Assembly (NCBI RefSeq): GCF_000715075.1
Contig: NC_134101.1
Span: 24,420,822-24,484,821 of the forward strand
Length of the DNA: 64,000 bases
Direction: 5' to 3'
DNA from: Nicotiana tabacum
Lineage: Eukaryota; Streptophyta; Magnoliopsida; Solanales; Solanaceae
In this document: piece after piece, positions 1 to 12,295 of the stretch
Layout of the letters: every line of letters starts with the position of its first letter
Position numbering within the stretch: position 1 is the stretch's first letter
Program-made: the position numbers and the translations under genes
The notes under the pieces: model-generated
What the model saw: the letters and a program-made list of their open reading frames with translations, nothing else
What the model was told of the DNA's origin: nothing
The model's database searches: none

Positions 1-558
1 AAATTTTGTTCTCAGGAAGTGTGAGATACTTTCTTTTGGGATCCCATTTAGGTGATAGATTCCCAAAGCCAATTCCTCTTCTATTGCTATTGTGATGTTC
101 CTGTAGCCATGACAGTGCATCGGAGGACCTGTTCCATTTACAAGTTCTGTCTAGTTCATGCTTGACCTTGCCTAGATCCTCTGTCAAAATTCTTACCTGC
201 TCATCCTTCTTATACAACTCATCTTTTAGTTTACCTACATTTTCTTCTAGAGTGAGTTGTGTGCAATCAGTTGTCTTCTTACTTGTTCCTAATTTTAGTT
301 TTAGGTTTTCAGATCTAAGTTCTAGGACATTTGATTCAAATGCATGAACCTGGTTCTTTAATGCAGTATTTTCACTTACAGTCTCACTAACGCTAAGTTC
401 TAGGTTCTTACACTTTGCTTTTAAAATCACACATTCCTTAGACAACTATTTCTTTTCATTGTTTATATCCTCAGATTCATCAATAAAATCTAGAAGTAAC
501 TTAGATAGCCTTTCTTTAGACAAAAAAATAATCTTTTCTTTTAGATGGTTTATACTTA
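1..558 (-). pseudogene. Ty1/copia element 1, distal gag (coiled-coil part)
   Basis: Read on the minus strand this is the C-terminal, Leu/Glu/Lys-rich coiled-coil part of a copia gag. It resembles the gag tail of the SIRE-type element at 49.8-51.7 kb, including a similar segment ending in WNRSSDA versus WTWSSDA. It is the continuation of the gag at 10,219-11,313: the chromovirus between them lies exactly in the reading frame, and removing it with one copy of the 5-bp target duplication joins the two parts in frame. At least one internal stop (about 447-449) shows that it is dead. The rest of the element lies left of the window. Confidence 0.8.
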
Positions 559-2766
559 TGTACGGACCCATAAAAATTTTAAGCAAATTACTCGGGGTTT
601 CGTGGTGCCAAGATAGATTCCTGCGTTACTCGGTTCAGACTTGTTTTTGGATTGAACAGTACCTTACGGACTGAGAGGAAAATATTTCGCAGAAGAATGC
701 GTTTCTGCGGCCCATTATGCGGCCGCATAATCACTCTGCGGACCGCATAATGGCCGCAGAGTGAAGCAGTAAGTTTGGACAAATTGAGGTCAGTTTTGCG
801 ATCGATTATGCGACTGCATAATCGATATGCGGACCGCATATTGGTCGTATAATTCCTCTTGGGTTTCTGCGGAGGGAGTTCTGCGGTGCATTATGCGACC
901 GCAGAACAAGTATGCGGACCGCATACTGGCCGCATACCCGAGCCAAACGTTTAGGCCCCTGAGGGCCATTTTTGCGGTCACTTTGCGGACCGCATAACCA
1001 TTATGCGGTCGCATATGCGACCGCAGACCTGTGTCGGGCCACCATTTTTTTAAATTTAAAACCCGACCCCTATTCCATTAAAACACCCCCTTAGGTCTAT
1101 TTTGAGCTCATTTTCTGATACTTCTAGAATGAGAGAGAGAGAGAGGGTTCAAGAGGGAGGGCCTAAGTTTTCATCAAATTTATCTTCAATCATCACTCAA
1201 AGCCTTGGAAATATTCAAGTAGAGCACCAAAATTCTTCACCCGAAAAGGTAAGGCTTCATCACCCCAGCTCTAAATTTCAAACATAGCTATAATGGGGTA
1301 CTAGGGTGATACTTCATGAGTATGAAGGTGGTTTATCTTGCATGCATGTGGGATAAAGAGTGTGGGGGAAAGAAAGTGAGCTAGAGCCATGAACGTTTTC
1401 CTAATTCTTGGTTCAATTTGTATATTGCTAAAATAGATTGAGGTTGCTAAGGGTTCCAGATTATTGTAGAGTCCAAAGAAGCGAAATTGAGGTATGTATG
1501 GCTAACTCTCTTCTTCTTGGAATCAAACTCCTGGTGTCCGAATAATTGGTGTAAGTTCCAACTTGATTATACTAGAATCGTTTGCCTTAGTGTGTTTGAT
1601 TGAAAGATTCATGTTCCCTAATTGTTTTAGATGGTTACCATGTCATCATGCTATTTGAGAACGTAATTATGATTTTCCAAGCTTCTTCCCTTATGTGTGA
1701 AATGCCTTATGTGATGGTACTTATCGACATGAATGATGATGTTATTCTAACAAATAAAAAAAGGGAAAGATTTGAATTGTAAAATGTGCCCAAGTACCAA
1801 GAACTACTTAATAAATGAGGTTGTTTGTGCCATGTAATAGAGATGGGAAAGAAATGTGAATTGAGTGGACAGTTGAAAGAGGTTATGTCTCAAGTGAGAT
1901 GGCTTAGCCGATCGGGCCGATATCGGACGCCATGCTGTACACATGGTGGCATTTGTATTGGAATTATTGAATTACATTGGAGATATGGATATGTGTCACT
2001 TGAGATGGCTTAGCCGGTCAGGCCGAGACTGGACTCCGTGTAAAAACACGATGGCATTATGAGTTATGGCTTTGGCACTAAAGATTATTAATCTAAGAAG
2101 ATGGAAAGATTGAATTGGAAACTATGTAATCCTTACTCGGTGTTTTTTTTGTATTTCTATGAAGTACTTATTGATTATTATGACTGCCTTCTCTTTGTTT
2201 CACTGTTCATTCTACTAAGATTGGTGTTTGCCTTACATACTAGTACTATTCGACAGTACTAACGTCCCTTTTGCCGAGGGCGCTACATCTTTGGATGGAT
2301 GTAGGTGGTTCCATCGCAGACAGTGCCGATCGCAGATAGTGGTGCTCTCTTTCTCTCCTCACAGCAGTCTTGGTGAGCCCCCTTTATCCCAGGGGTCATG
2401 TAGTCCTTCTTTTGTATAAGTTTTCACATTTTGAGGTATAGCCAGGGCCTTATTGCTGGCATTATCATGTTGCTCTTTTATATCCTTAGAGGCTCTGTAG
2501 ACGTTTTTGTGGGTCATGTATGTATGTTGGGGCGGTCATTGGACCGAGTTGTATTTTGGAAACTCAACTATGACATAATGTATATAAGGAAAATGAACTA
2601 GCAACGTTTATATATTTATATAACTGATCTCTCCCCGGTTTTACAAATGGTGATGCGATCCCTTTTTGGGTTATGAATGAGTCGAGTAGGAAAGGTTTAA
2701 TAGGCTTGCTCGACCGGGTTCACTCGGTTGAGCACCGGTCGTGCTCCCCGAGGTTGGGGTGTGACA
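559..2766 (+). repeat. 5' LTR of the chromovirus
   Basis: 2,208-bp LTR starting TGTACGGACC and ending GGGGTGTGACA. The 688-1,030 section is a cluster of CpG-containing imperfect palindromes (GCGGACCGCAT, GCGGTCGCAT), followed by a TTTAAATTTAAA stretch near 1,047 that may be the core promoter. A short GA repeat sits at 1,131-1,146. Splice-donor-like AAGGTAAGG (about 1,247) and GAGGTATGT (about 1,489) follow. Confidence 0.88.
688..1030. promoter_or_regulatory. CpG palindrome cluster in LTR upstream of a TATA-like tract
   Basis: About a dozen close variants of GCGGNCCGCATAA and its half-sites occur in 340 bp, then an AT-rich TTTAAATTTAAA tract. The 3' LTR carries the same block (8,190-8,480). 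Its position just ahead of a TATA-like sequence suggests a promoter-proximal regulatory or methylation-target block; function is inferred only. Confidence 0.5.
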
Positions 2767-2770
2767 AACT

Positions 2771-2782
2771 TGGTATCAAAGC
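2771..2782 (+). other. Primer binding site (Met-tRNA type)
   Basis: TGGTATCAAAGC lies four bases after the LTR end. It differs by one base from the plant initiator-Met-tRNA primer site TGGTATCAGAGC. Confidence 0.85.
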
Positions 2783-2985
2783 CTAAGGTTTTAAAGTGTC
2801 CTAGGATGTCTCGGAGCCGTGTCTAGTAGGGCCCTTCTTATCAGTGTATTGTCGACCACATCTATAATTAGGGGGCTACTTGGACATTTAAGAATGATAC
2901 CCTTCATTGTTGTTCTATATCGTGTAATAGAGCGAAACGCGAGATTGTTTTCCCCTAACTCATGCATTGTTCTAACTTTCAGTAA

Positions 2986-4400
2986 ATGGCACCTAAGAAG
3001 AGAGCGAGAACTGGCCAAGAAGCCAATATCACCCCAAGAGTAGTTGTTGATCCCTTACTTGATAATGCAGGGAGGATAATCTCCCTTCTATCACACTGCC
3101 TGGTTCGTCTATTCCAGAACATACTGCTGCAGTTCCTACACCCGCGGAGGGTGCCACAATCCCGCCCACCGATATACCTGTTCCACCTCTAGCCCCAGCT
3201 CCAGGTCCCGGTATTTCTGATGGGGATCTTAGGGGAGCTATTCAGATGATGACTCAGTTAGTAGCTTCTCAGGCCCAAAGGTCAAATGTTGCACCCACCC
3301 TATTTAGCTCGCAAGAGGATTCTTCTAGTTCCAGGGTAAATAGGTTCCTTCAGTTAGACCCTCCAGGGTTCACAAGTACTGATCCCGGGGCAAGCCCTCA
3401 GGATTTCATTGATGAGATGCATAAGACTCTCCGAGTTATGCGTGCTACTGAAGTAGAGGGGGTAGAGTTGGCCTCTTATCGTCTGAAAGGGGTGGCATAT
3501 TCCTGGTTTGAAATGTGGGAAGATTCCCGTGGGGAGGGGAGCCCTCCGGCGAGATGGAGTGAGTTCGCGGATGCCTTCATAGACCATTTCTTGCCTGCCG
3601 AGACTAAGGCAGACTGTGCTATAGAGTTTGAGACCCTTAAACAGGGTAGTAGGAATGTGTGGGAGTATCACATGGAGTTCGTGCGCCTGTCGAAGTATGC
3701 TGTTTATATGATGCTGACTATGGAGACAAGAGTGCGCTAATTTATGTAGGGCCTAAGCCCTTTGGTTATTAATGAGGCTGCTACAGCTGCTCTAAATTCT
3801 AACATGAACTATGGAAGGATGGTGGCATTTGCCCAAGCTACGAAGGCTCGAAAGTTAAAGCTCAGGATGGAACGGAAAAGTAGTAGTAGGGCCCGATCAG
3901 CGGGCAACCTTGGGGATTCATTCGGAGGTTGGAGATCAGCTTTTCGGGGAGGATCATCAGGGCCATCCCAGTCTTATGCTCAGTCTTCAGCTAGTGCCCC
4001 GCCATCAGGGCACGGTCAGCAGCAGGGGATTCGCTTTAGGCCCGGTCAGGGCAGCAGGGGGTCCCACCATCAGGGCCGATCAGGGGGAGATTCCAGCAGC
4101 AGCAGAGGGCCCCATGCCCTAAGTGTGGGAGGATACATTCGGGAGTCTGCTACCTGGACATGCCAGTATGTTACAGATGCAGAATGAGAGGCCATATTTA
4201 GAGGGAGTGTCGTGCATCCCGTCAGGGTGCAGGCAGGGGCACAACTCAGTCATCCAGTCCTACAACTGCCACATCTTCAGCACACCCTCCAACTCGAGGC
4301 TCTTCAGCACCCGCAGGGCGTGGTACATCCAGGGGTGGTGCACAGAGTTCAGGAGGACCCAACCGATTCTATGCTATGAGTGGTCGATAGAGTGCAGAGG
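2986..4400 (+). pseudogene. Chromovirus gag (broken)
   Basis: The coding region begins with MAPKKRARTG at 2,986. A frameshift near 3,070 moves the frame, then the retrotransposon gag domain is readable at about 3,246-3,740 (LASYRLKGVAYSWFEMW...ADAFIDHFLP). Two stops follow at about 3,738-3,749, one of them a likely CAG to TAG. A Ser/Gly/Gln-rich stretch and a CCHC zinc knuckle (CYRC...H...C, about 4,160-4,205) come next; the knuckle is interrupted by another probable CAG to TAG. The family product packages element RNA into particles. This copy cannot make a full-length Gag. Confidence 0.88.
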
Positions 4401-4426
4401 CTTCCCCGGATGTCGTCACAGGTATA

Positions 4427-7400
4427 TTGACTGTTCAATATCATGATGTGTATGCCCTTATTGATCCCGGATCTTCTTTGTCCTATGTTACTCCTTATGT
4501 TGCTACGAGCTTCGGGATAGAACCGAAACAGCTTCATGAGCCATTCTCTGTATCTACCCCAATTGGCGAGCTTATTACGGCCGCGTGGGTTTATAGAGAT
4601 TGTGTTGTCACAGTGCATGGTCGGGGTACCATGGCCGATCTTATTGAACTAGGTATGATCGATTTTGATGTAATAATGGGAATGGATTGGCTTTATTCAT
4701 GTTTTGCCAAACTCAATTGCCGAGCCAGAATCATGAGGCTTGAGTTTCCTAACGAGCTAGTTGTTGAGTGGGTGGGGAATATTGTTATGCCAAAAGGTAG
4801 GTTTATTTCTTACCTTAAGGCCACAAAGATGATCAGGAAGGGGTATATTTACCATTTGGTCCGAGTTACGGACACCACTGCTGAGGTGCCTACCCTTGAA
4901 TCTGTACCAATTGTGAATGAATTCCCCGATGTATTTTCGGATGAGCTCCCTGGAATTCCCCCAGACAGGGAGATTGATTTTGGGATTGATGTGATGCCGG
5001 GCACACAACCTATATCCATTCCACCTTATAGAATAGCGCCGACAGAATTAAAAGAGCTAAAGGAACAACTAAGGGATTTGCTAGAGAAAGGTTTCATCCG
5101 ATCGAGTGTGTCACTTTGGGGCGCACCGGTTCTCTTTGTCAGGAAGAAAGATGGATCACTGCAGATGTGTATTGATTACCAGCAACTCAACAAAGTCACA
5201 ATCAAAAACAAATACCCATTGCCTAGAATAGATGATTTGTTTGATCAATTACAAGGTGCTAAGTTCTTCTCCAAAATTGATTTGCGGTCCGGGTACCATC
5301 AATTAAAGGTAAGGGAGCAGGATATTCCGAAAACAGCTTTCAGAACTCGGTATGGGCACTTTAAATTTTTGGTAATGTCTTTCGGGCTAACAAATGCCCC
5401 TGCAGCTTTCATGGATCTTATGAATCGAGTCTTCAAGTCGTTCCTCGACTCCTTTGTGACAGTATTCATTGACGACATCCTTGTGTATTCACGAAGTCGA
5501 GAGGATCACGCCGATCACCTCAGGGCAATTCTGCAAACTCTTCATCAACACCAATTATATGCAAAGTTCCCGAAATGTGAATTTTGGCTTGAATCTGTTA
5601 CATTCCTGGGTCATGTCGTCTCCGGAGAAGGAATTAAGGTTGATCCTCAAAAGATTGCAGCGGTGAAAGATTGGCCTAGACCTACTACTCCAACAGAGAT
5701 TCGCAGTTTCTTGGGTTTGGCAGGGTATTATAGGAGGTTTGTGGAGGGGTTATCCACTCTTGCCTCTCCATTGACTAAATTGACGCAGAAGGCAGTTAAG
5801 TTCCAGTGGTCCGATGCTTGTGAAAGGAGCTTCCAGGAATTGAAATCCCGATTGACTTCGGCGCCGGTATTGACCCTGCTAGAGAGTACCGAGGGGTTTG
5901 TGGTGTATTGTGATGCTTCAAGGATCGGTCTTGGGTGTGTATTAATGCAACATGGTAAGGTTATAGCATATGATTCAAGGCAACTTAAGAATCATGAAAA
6001 GAACTATCCAACTCATGACTTAGAGCTTGCGGCGGTAGTTTTTGCATTAAAAATTTGGTGTCATTATTTGTATGGAGTCCATATAGATGTATTCACGGAC
6101 CGCAAGAGTATTCAATACATCTTCAAATAGAAGGAATTGAACTTAAGGCAGAGAAGGTGGCTTGAGTTGCTCAAAGATTATGACATCGACATTTTATATC
6201 ATCCGGGGAAAGCTAATGTGGTGGCGGATGCTCTTAGTCGGAAATCTATGGGTAGTTTGGCTCACTTGGAGGCATGTCAAAGGCCCTTGGCCCGGGAGGT
6301 TCACCAGTTGGCCAGTTTGGGAGTTCGTCTTGAGGACTCTAATGAAGAGGGAGTGATTGTACGGAATAGGGCATAATCATCGCTTGTGACGGAGGTCAAG
6401 GAGAAGCAATACAGTGATCCAGTGTTGGTGCAACTGAAGGAAGGGATTCATAAACATAAGACTACAGTTTTTTCTCTTGGCATGGATGACGGTACATTAC
6501 GGTACGCAGGACGACTACGTGTTCCAAACGTAGATGGTCTTCGGGAAAGAATCATGGCAGAAGCGCATACTTCTAGATATTCCATGCACCCAGGCTCTAC
6601 AAAAATATATCATGATCTCAGGGAAGTTTACTGGTGGAATGACATGTAGAGAGGTGTGGAGGACTTTGTGGCAAAATGTTCAAACTGTCAACAAGTGAAG
6701 GCCGAGCATCAAAGGCTCGGTGGGTTAGCTTAGAGTATAAAAATTCCAATGTGGAAATGGGAAATGATCAACATGGATTTTGTGGTAGGGTTACCACGCA
6801 CGCCGCGTAGGTTTGACTCAATTTGGGTGATCGTGGATCGACTCATAAAATCAGCTCACATTTTGCCAGTTAAATCCACCGACACTGCGGAACAATATGC
6901 TCAGTTGTATATCAAGGAAATAGTCAGGCTTCATGGCACTCCGGTTTCCATCATTTCCGATCGAGGGGCTCAATTCACAGCTAATTTCTGGAAGAAGTTT
7001 CAGCAAGGTTTGGGTACGCAGGTAAATCTTAGCACGACTTTCCATCCACAGACTGACGGGAAAGCAAAGCAGACTATTCAGACGTTTGAGGACATGTTGC
7101 GTGCGTGTGTGCTTGACTTCAAGGGTAGCTGGGATGATCATTTGCCGCTCATAGAATTTGCTTATAACAACGGTTTTCATGCCAGTATTCAGATGGCGCT
7201 GTTTGAGGCCTTGTATGGTAGAAGATGTAGATTGCCGATTGGGTGGTTCGAGGTTGGAGAAGCTGAATTAATAGGACCAGACCTTGTGCATCAGGCTACA
7301 AAAAAAGGTTAAGATCATAAAAGAGCGGCTGAAAACTGCTCAGAGTCGTCAAAAATCCTACTCGGATGTTCGTCGCAAAGACTTAGAGTTCAAAGAAGAT

Positions 7401-7814
7401 GATTGGGTGTTCTTGAAGGTATCTCCCATGAAGGGGATCATGCAGTTTGGGAAGAAAGGAAAATTAAGTTCGAGGTATGTCGGGCCATATAGAATCATTC
7501 AAATGATAGGTCAGGTGGCGTACAAGCTTGAACTACTTCCTGAGATGTCATTAGTACACCCGGTATTCTATGTGTCCATGTTGAAGAAGGTAGTTGGAGA
7601 TTTATCCGCTATTATGCCGATTGAGACCATCGAGGTTAGTGAAGAATTGTCATATGGAGAAATTACGGTTGCTATTCTTGATAGGCAGGTCCGAAAGTTG
7701 AGAAACAAAGAAATTGCATCCGTGAAGGTGTTATGGCAAAACCAACAAGTCGAAGAGGCTACTTGGGAAGCCGAGAATGAAATGAAAGAAAAGTACCCTC
7801 ATTTGTTTGAATAG
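4427..7814 (+). pseudogene. Chromovirus pol: protease, RT, RNase H, integrase, chromodomain
   Basis: The first block (4,427-6,130, 567 codons open) holds the protease motif LIDPGS (residues 11-16), RT with FIDDILVYS near residue 347, and RNase H (YCDAS). It stops at TAG 6,128-6,130 where the family has Gln. Later blocks carry the integrase zinc finger (CSNCQ), the core (MDFVVGLP, SDRGAQFT) and a C-terminal chromodomain (WEAENEMKEKYPHLF), ending at TAG 7,812-7,814. Further stops lie near 6,374, 6,647 and 6,729, and an A-run frameshift near 7,300. The third integrase catalytic residue, Glu in the family motif, reads Lys here (DGKAKQTIQ). The chromodomain normally guides integration into heterochromatin. 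Confidence 0.93.
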
Positions 7815-8004
7815 ACATGTAATAGTTCTATGAATTTGTTTCCCCTAAAGTTTGTATCGCTTGTTCGGCTAATATAAAGACACTCCTTTCTAGCTATATA
7901 TGTTGTTATTTTGCATTTTGTTGTGTCATTTAATTTTATATATGTTGCTAAGGTGTGCTTCGGGGGTTCTCTGGCAGGTGGATAGGCCTAAATACAAAGG
8001 AAAC

Positions 8005-10218
8005 TAATGGCAAAATTTTCAGGAAGTTAGGAAGTTAGGCAAATTTGGGGCTGATGGTATGTGGCATAACTGAAATTGTTTCGTGGTGCCAAGATAGATT
8101 CCTGCGTTACTATTGGTTCGGACTTTTTTTGGATTGAACAGTACCCTACGGACTGAGAGGAAAATATTTCGTAGAAGAACGCGTTTCTGCGGCCCATAAT
8201 CACTCTGCGGACCGCATAATGGCCACAGAGTGAAGCAGTAAGTTTGGCCAAATTGAGGTCAGTTTTGCGGTCGATTATCCGACCGCATAATCGATATGCG
8301 GACCGCATATCGGTCGCATAATTCCTCTTGGGTTTCTGCAGTGCATTATGCGACCATAGAACAAGTATGTGGACCGCATACTAGTCGCATACCTGAGCCG
8401 AAAGTTTAGGCCCCTGAGGGCTATTTCTACAATTACTTTGCGGACCGCATAACCATTATGTGGTCGCATATGTGACCGTAGACCTGTGTCAGGGCACCAT
8501 TTTTCTTAATTTAAAACCCGACCCCTATTCCGTTAAAACACCCCCTTATGTCTATTTTGAGCTCATTTTCTGATACTTCTAGAGTGAGAGAGAGAGGGTT
8601 CAAGAGGGAGGGCCTAAGTTTTCATCAAATTGATCTTCAATCATCACTCAAAGCCTTGGAAATATTTAAGTAGAGCACCAAAATTCTTCACCCTAAAAGG
8701 TAAGGCTTCATCACCCCAGCTCTAAATTTCAAACATAGCTATAATAGGGTACTAGAGTGATACTTCATGAGTATGAGGGTGGTTTATCTTGCATGCATGT
8801 GGGATAAAGAGTGTGGGGAAAGAAAGTGAGTTTGGCCAAATTGAGGTCAGTTTTGCGGTCGATTATCCGACCGCATAATCGATATGCGGACCGCATATCG
8901 GTCGCATAATTCCTCTTGGGTTTCTGCAGTGCATTATGCGACCATAGAACAAGTATGCGGACCGCATACTAGTCGCATACCTGAGCCGAAAGTTTAGGCC
9001 CCTGAGGGCTATTTCTACAATTACTTTGCGGACCGCATAACCATTATGTGGTCGCATATGTGACCGTAGACCTGTGTCAGGGCACCATTTTTCTTAATTT
9101 AAAACCCGACCCCTATTCCGTTAAAACACCCCCTTATGTCTATTTTGAGCTCATTTTCTGATACTTCTAGAGTGAGAGAGAGAGAGGGTTCAAGAGGGAG
9201 GGCCTAAGTTTTCATCAAATTGATCTTCAATCATCACTCAAAGCCTTGGAAATATTTAAGTAGAGCACCAAAATTCTTCACCCTAAAAGGTAAGGCTTCA
9301 TCACCCCAGCTCTAAATTTCAAACATAGCTATAATAGGGTACTAGAGTGATACTTCATGAGTATGAGGGTGGTTTATCTTGCATGCATGTGGGATAAAGA
9401 GTGTGGGGAAAGAAAGTGAGTTAGAGCTATGAACGTTTTCCTAATTCTGGGTTCAATTTGTATATTGCTAAAATAGATTGAGGTTTCTAAGGGTTCCGGA
9501 TTATTGTAGAGTCCAAAGAAGCGAAATTGAGGTATGTATAGCTAACTCTCTTCTTCTTGGAATCAAACTCCTGGTGTCCGAATAATTGGTGTAAGTTCCA
9601 ACTTGATTATACTAGAATCGTTTGCCTTAGTGTGTTTGATTGAAAGATTTATGTTCCCTAATTGTTTTAGATGGTTACCATGTCATCATGCTATTTAATA
9701 ATGTAATTATGATTTTCCAAGCTCCTTCCCTTATGTGTGAAATGCCTTATGTGATGGTACTTATCGACATGAATGATGATGTTATTCTAACAAATAAAAA
9801 AAGGGAAAGATTTGAATTGTAAAATGTGCCCAAGTACCAAGAACTACTTAATAAATGAGGTTGTTTGTGCCATGTAATAGAGATGGGAAAGAAATGTGAA
9901 TTGAGTGGACAGTTGAAAGAGGTTATGTCTCAAGTGAGATGGCTTAGCTGATCGGGCCGAGACGCCATGCTGTACACATGGTGGCATTTGTATTGGAATT
10001 ATTGAATTACATTGGGGGATATGGATATGTCTCACTTAAGGAAAATGAACTAGCAATGTTTATATATTTATATAACTGATCTCTCCCCGGTTTTACAAAT
10101 GGTGATGCGATCCCTTTTTGGGTTATGAATGAGTCGGGTAGGAAAGGTTTAATAGGCTTGCTCGACCGGGTTCACCTGGTTGAGCACCGGTCGCGCTCCC
10201 CGAGGTTGGGGCGTGACA
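8005..10218 (+). repeat. 3' LTR of the chromovirus (rearranged)
   Basis: Clear identity with the 5' LTR starts at about 8,079 (GTTTCGTGGTGCC) and ends at GGCGTGACA 10,218. The exact 5' boundary is uncertain; the first tens of bases are diverged. Relative to the 5' LTR it gained a tandem duplication of about 588 bp and lost about 585 bp corresponding to roughly 2,000-2,586. Confidence 0.85.
8243..9420 (+). repeat. 588/590-bp tandem duplication inside the 3' LTR
   Basis: The block beginning TTTGGCCAAATTGAGG at 8,243 repeats at 8,831. The copies are nearly identical and differ visibly by one extra GA unit in the microsatellite. The join occurs at AGTGAG/TTTGG. The high identity indicates a recent event. 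Confidence 0.93.
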
Positions 10219-11313
10219 ACTTACTTCAGATTCCTCATCGGATTCTCCAATTGCCATAAGTGCTTGTTCATCTTCATCTTCATCATCTGAGTCCTTATTT
10301 GAGCTTTCTCCCCAAGCAACAACCATAGCCTTTGTTGATCCTTTATTCTTCTTGGGATGAACCTGTTTCTTCTTTCTGTTTCTTTGTTCAGCTCTTTCCT
10401 TCTTCAATTTAATTTCCCATTGAGGGCAGTTTTTGATGTGGTGATCAGTCTTCCCATACTTGTAGCAGCCCTCATTGGTCTGTTTTTCAGGAACCCTTGG
10501 TTTGCTGTAGCCTCCACTTATTGAAGAACCCTTTCCTCTCATTAGGTACTTCTTGAAGTCCTTTGTGATCATAGCCATTTCATTATCTTCTAGATCAGAA
10601 CCTTCAGTGATTCTGAGTGCCAGGCTCCTTTCCTTCTTGGGTACATCCATCTTCATGGTTTGCCTTCTAAGTTCATAAGCAGTGAGATTTCCAATTATCT
10701 CATCCAACCTAAGAGTGGCAATATTCTTTGATTCCTGAATGGCTGTGATTTTGCTCTCCCAAGTAACTGGCAGAACCCTTATCAGAATCTTCTCACCTCT
10801 GTCTTCTTCAGAAATAATCCTTCCAAGAGACTTAAGTTCATTTGTCAGTATGGTGAACCTTGTATACATCTCTTGGATGGTTTCCCCGTCCTTCATGGTG
10901 AAATTCTCATATTGAGAATACAGTAGTGTTCCTCTGGACCTCTTCACTTGAGGTGTTCCTTCATGGGCCACTTGCAAAGTGTCCTAGATTTCCTTAGGAG
11001 TGGTACAACTTTGGATTCTACTGTACTCATCTGGACCGAGTCTACAAATAAGCCATTTTTTGGCTTTAGCATTCTTCTCCCATTTCCTCAAGTCGTCAGC
11101 AGTGCAGTCAACTCTTGTTTTTGGCACCTCTTCTCCTTCGGCATTTATCTTCATGGTAGCTAGTAGACCATATGTGACAATGTCCCATAGCTCATAGTCT
11201 TCTCCTATGATGTGATCTCTTATCCTATTTTTCCACCAAGAGTAATACTGGCCATTGAAGAGTGGTGGCCTAGCAGTGGATTGCCCTTCCCAGTTTCCAA
11301 GTGGTACACTCAT
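10219..11313 (-). pseudogene. Ty1/copia element 1, proximal gag
   Basis: Minus-strand gag starts MSVPLGNWEGQS at 11,313 and includes the conserved copia gag core (NGQYYSWWKNR...) and the UBN2-type region (ENFTMKDGETIQEMYTRF). A zinc-knuckle-like CYKYGKTDHHIKNC follows, in which the second Cys reads Tyr. One stop near 10,985 is a probable Trp (TGG) to TAG change. The frame is cut by the chromovirus at 10,218 and resumes at 558. Confidence 0.88.
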
Positions 11314-11355
11314 CTTGATCTTCTCCTAAGGTGTTAGCCTCTTTAAGGATAACCT

Positions 11356-11367
11356 GCTCTGATACCA
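11356..11367 (-). other. Primer binding site of copia element 1
   Basis: On the minus strand TGGTATCAGAGC, the exact initiator-Met-tRNA complement. It sits 5 bases internal to the LTR end and fixes element orientation. Confidence 0.9.
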
Positions 11368-11372
11368 ATTGA

Positions 11373-12295
11373 TGTTTTAACTTCAATACCACACAAGAAG
11401 GGGGGGGTGTGATTTGTGTGGTGTCTAATTTTTCTCGTGCATTAAGGAAGGACCTGATTCTTCTATGTGTTCCTTATACTATTGTTGCGGAATAATAAAT
11501 GTAGAAATTAAAGAACACAAGTATTTTACATGGAATACACCTGGCTAAAAAGGTAAAAAAAACCACGACCTACTTCCCAGTAGGATTTTCCCAAACTCTC
11601 CACTAAATCACTGAGCCAAAAACTGCATTTACAAAACACTTTTGTAAACCTAGGATTAACTCTAATCCCGTTATGGCAACCAGCCTCTAACTGCTGCGAC
11701 AACTTCAAGTTACTATAACTTGAATACTCTGAGTACCTATTACAATTACCTCTAGATAAAGCTAAAATGTACAATATGAAAACACCTACTACAATTGAAC
11801 TAGAATAAAAGACAGACATTTGGAGCTGGTTCTTCTATCTGGTTCATGTAGCTTCAGGTTCGCACACTTGAATCACACACGAACTGCTTGCAAAATGCCT
11901 TGATATTTTGCTCTCAATTCACGTTTAACTTCTGCTTTTGTGCGTCCCCTGTAGAATGAGAACATCATGCGATTTATAGAGTTAGTAGAGTAGAAAATAA
12001 CTAGAGTTCTAATGCTACTCTTCCTTGGTGGAAGAGTTTTAGTTGATCTAAACCTCTAACTCCTCCCTTATCTTGGATAGTGTTCTCTTTGATTAAGGAG
12101 TCCTTCTCCTTATCAATTATGCAACCCTTTTCGATCAGGAGATATCAATTATTATGCCAGATTTCGTTTATCTCCTGCATGTGCATCTCACGTGCTTTGA
12201 ATCTGCCCGTGTCTATGCCGACCAGTGATGGACCTGGTTCATCCTTGAGTTCCTTTGTCAATCTTCAAAACTATTCTTTACTTGGTCCAACAACA
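11373..12295 (-). repeat. 5' LTR of copia element 1
   Basis: About 923 bp with TG...CA ends. On the minus strand it runs from TGTTGTTGGACC (12,295) to ...GTTAAAACA (11,373). A TATA-like CTATAAATC lies on the minus strand near 11,971-11,979. The bases CGGTT at 12,296-12,300 would be the 5-bp target duplication; the partner end is outside the window. Confidence 0.85.

Larger units (their letters stand above)
559..10218 (+). mobile_element. Ty3/gypsy chromovirus, Tekay/Del type
   Basis: Complete-length LTR retrotransposon: 5' LTR, Met-tRNA-type primer site, gag, protease-RT-RNaseH-integrase, chromodomain, 3' LTR. The ends are fixed by a perfect 5-bp target duplication ACTTA at 554-558 and 10,219-10,223, with LTR termini TG...CA. 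It is inserted in the gag of a minus-strand copia element. Coding capacity is destroyed by nonsense and frameshift changes, so it cannot move autonomously. The Tekay assignment rests on the RT/IN sequence style, the DPGS protease motif, the C-terminal chromodomain and the long LTR. Confidence 0.92.

Noticed and set aside
588..1014. Short minus-strand ORFs in the LTR CpG cluster
   Set aside because: They are translations of the palindromic repeat block (repeated MRSAY/MRPHNG words) and recur in the other LTR copies; not genes.
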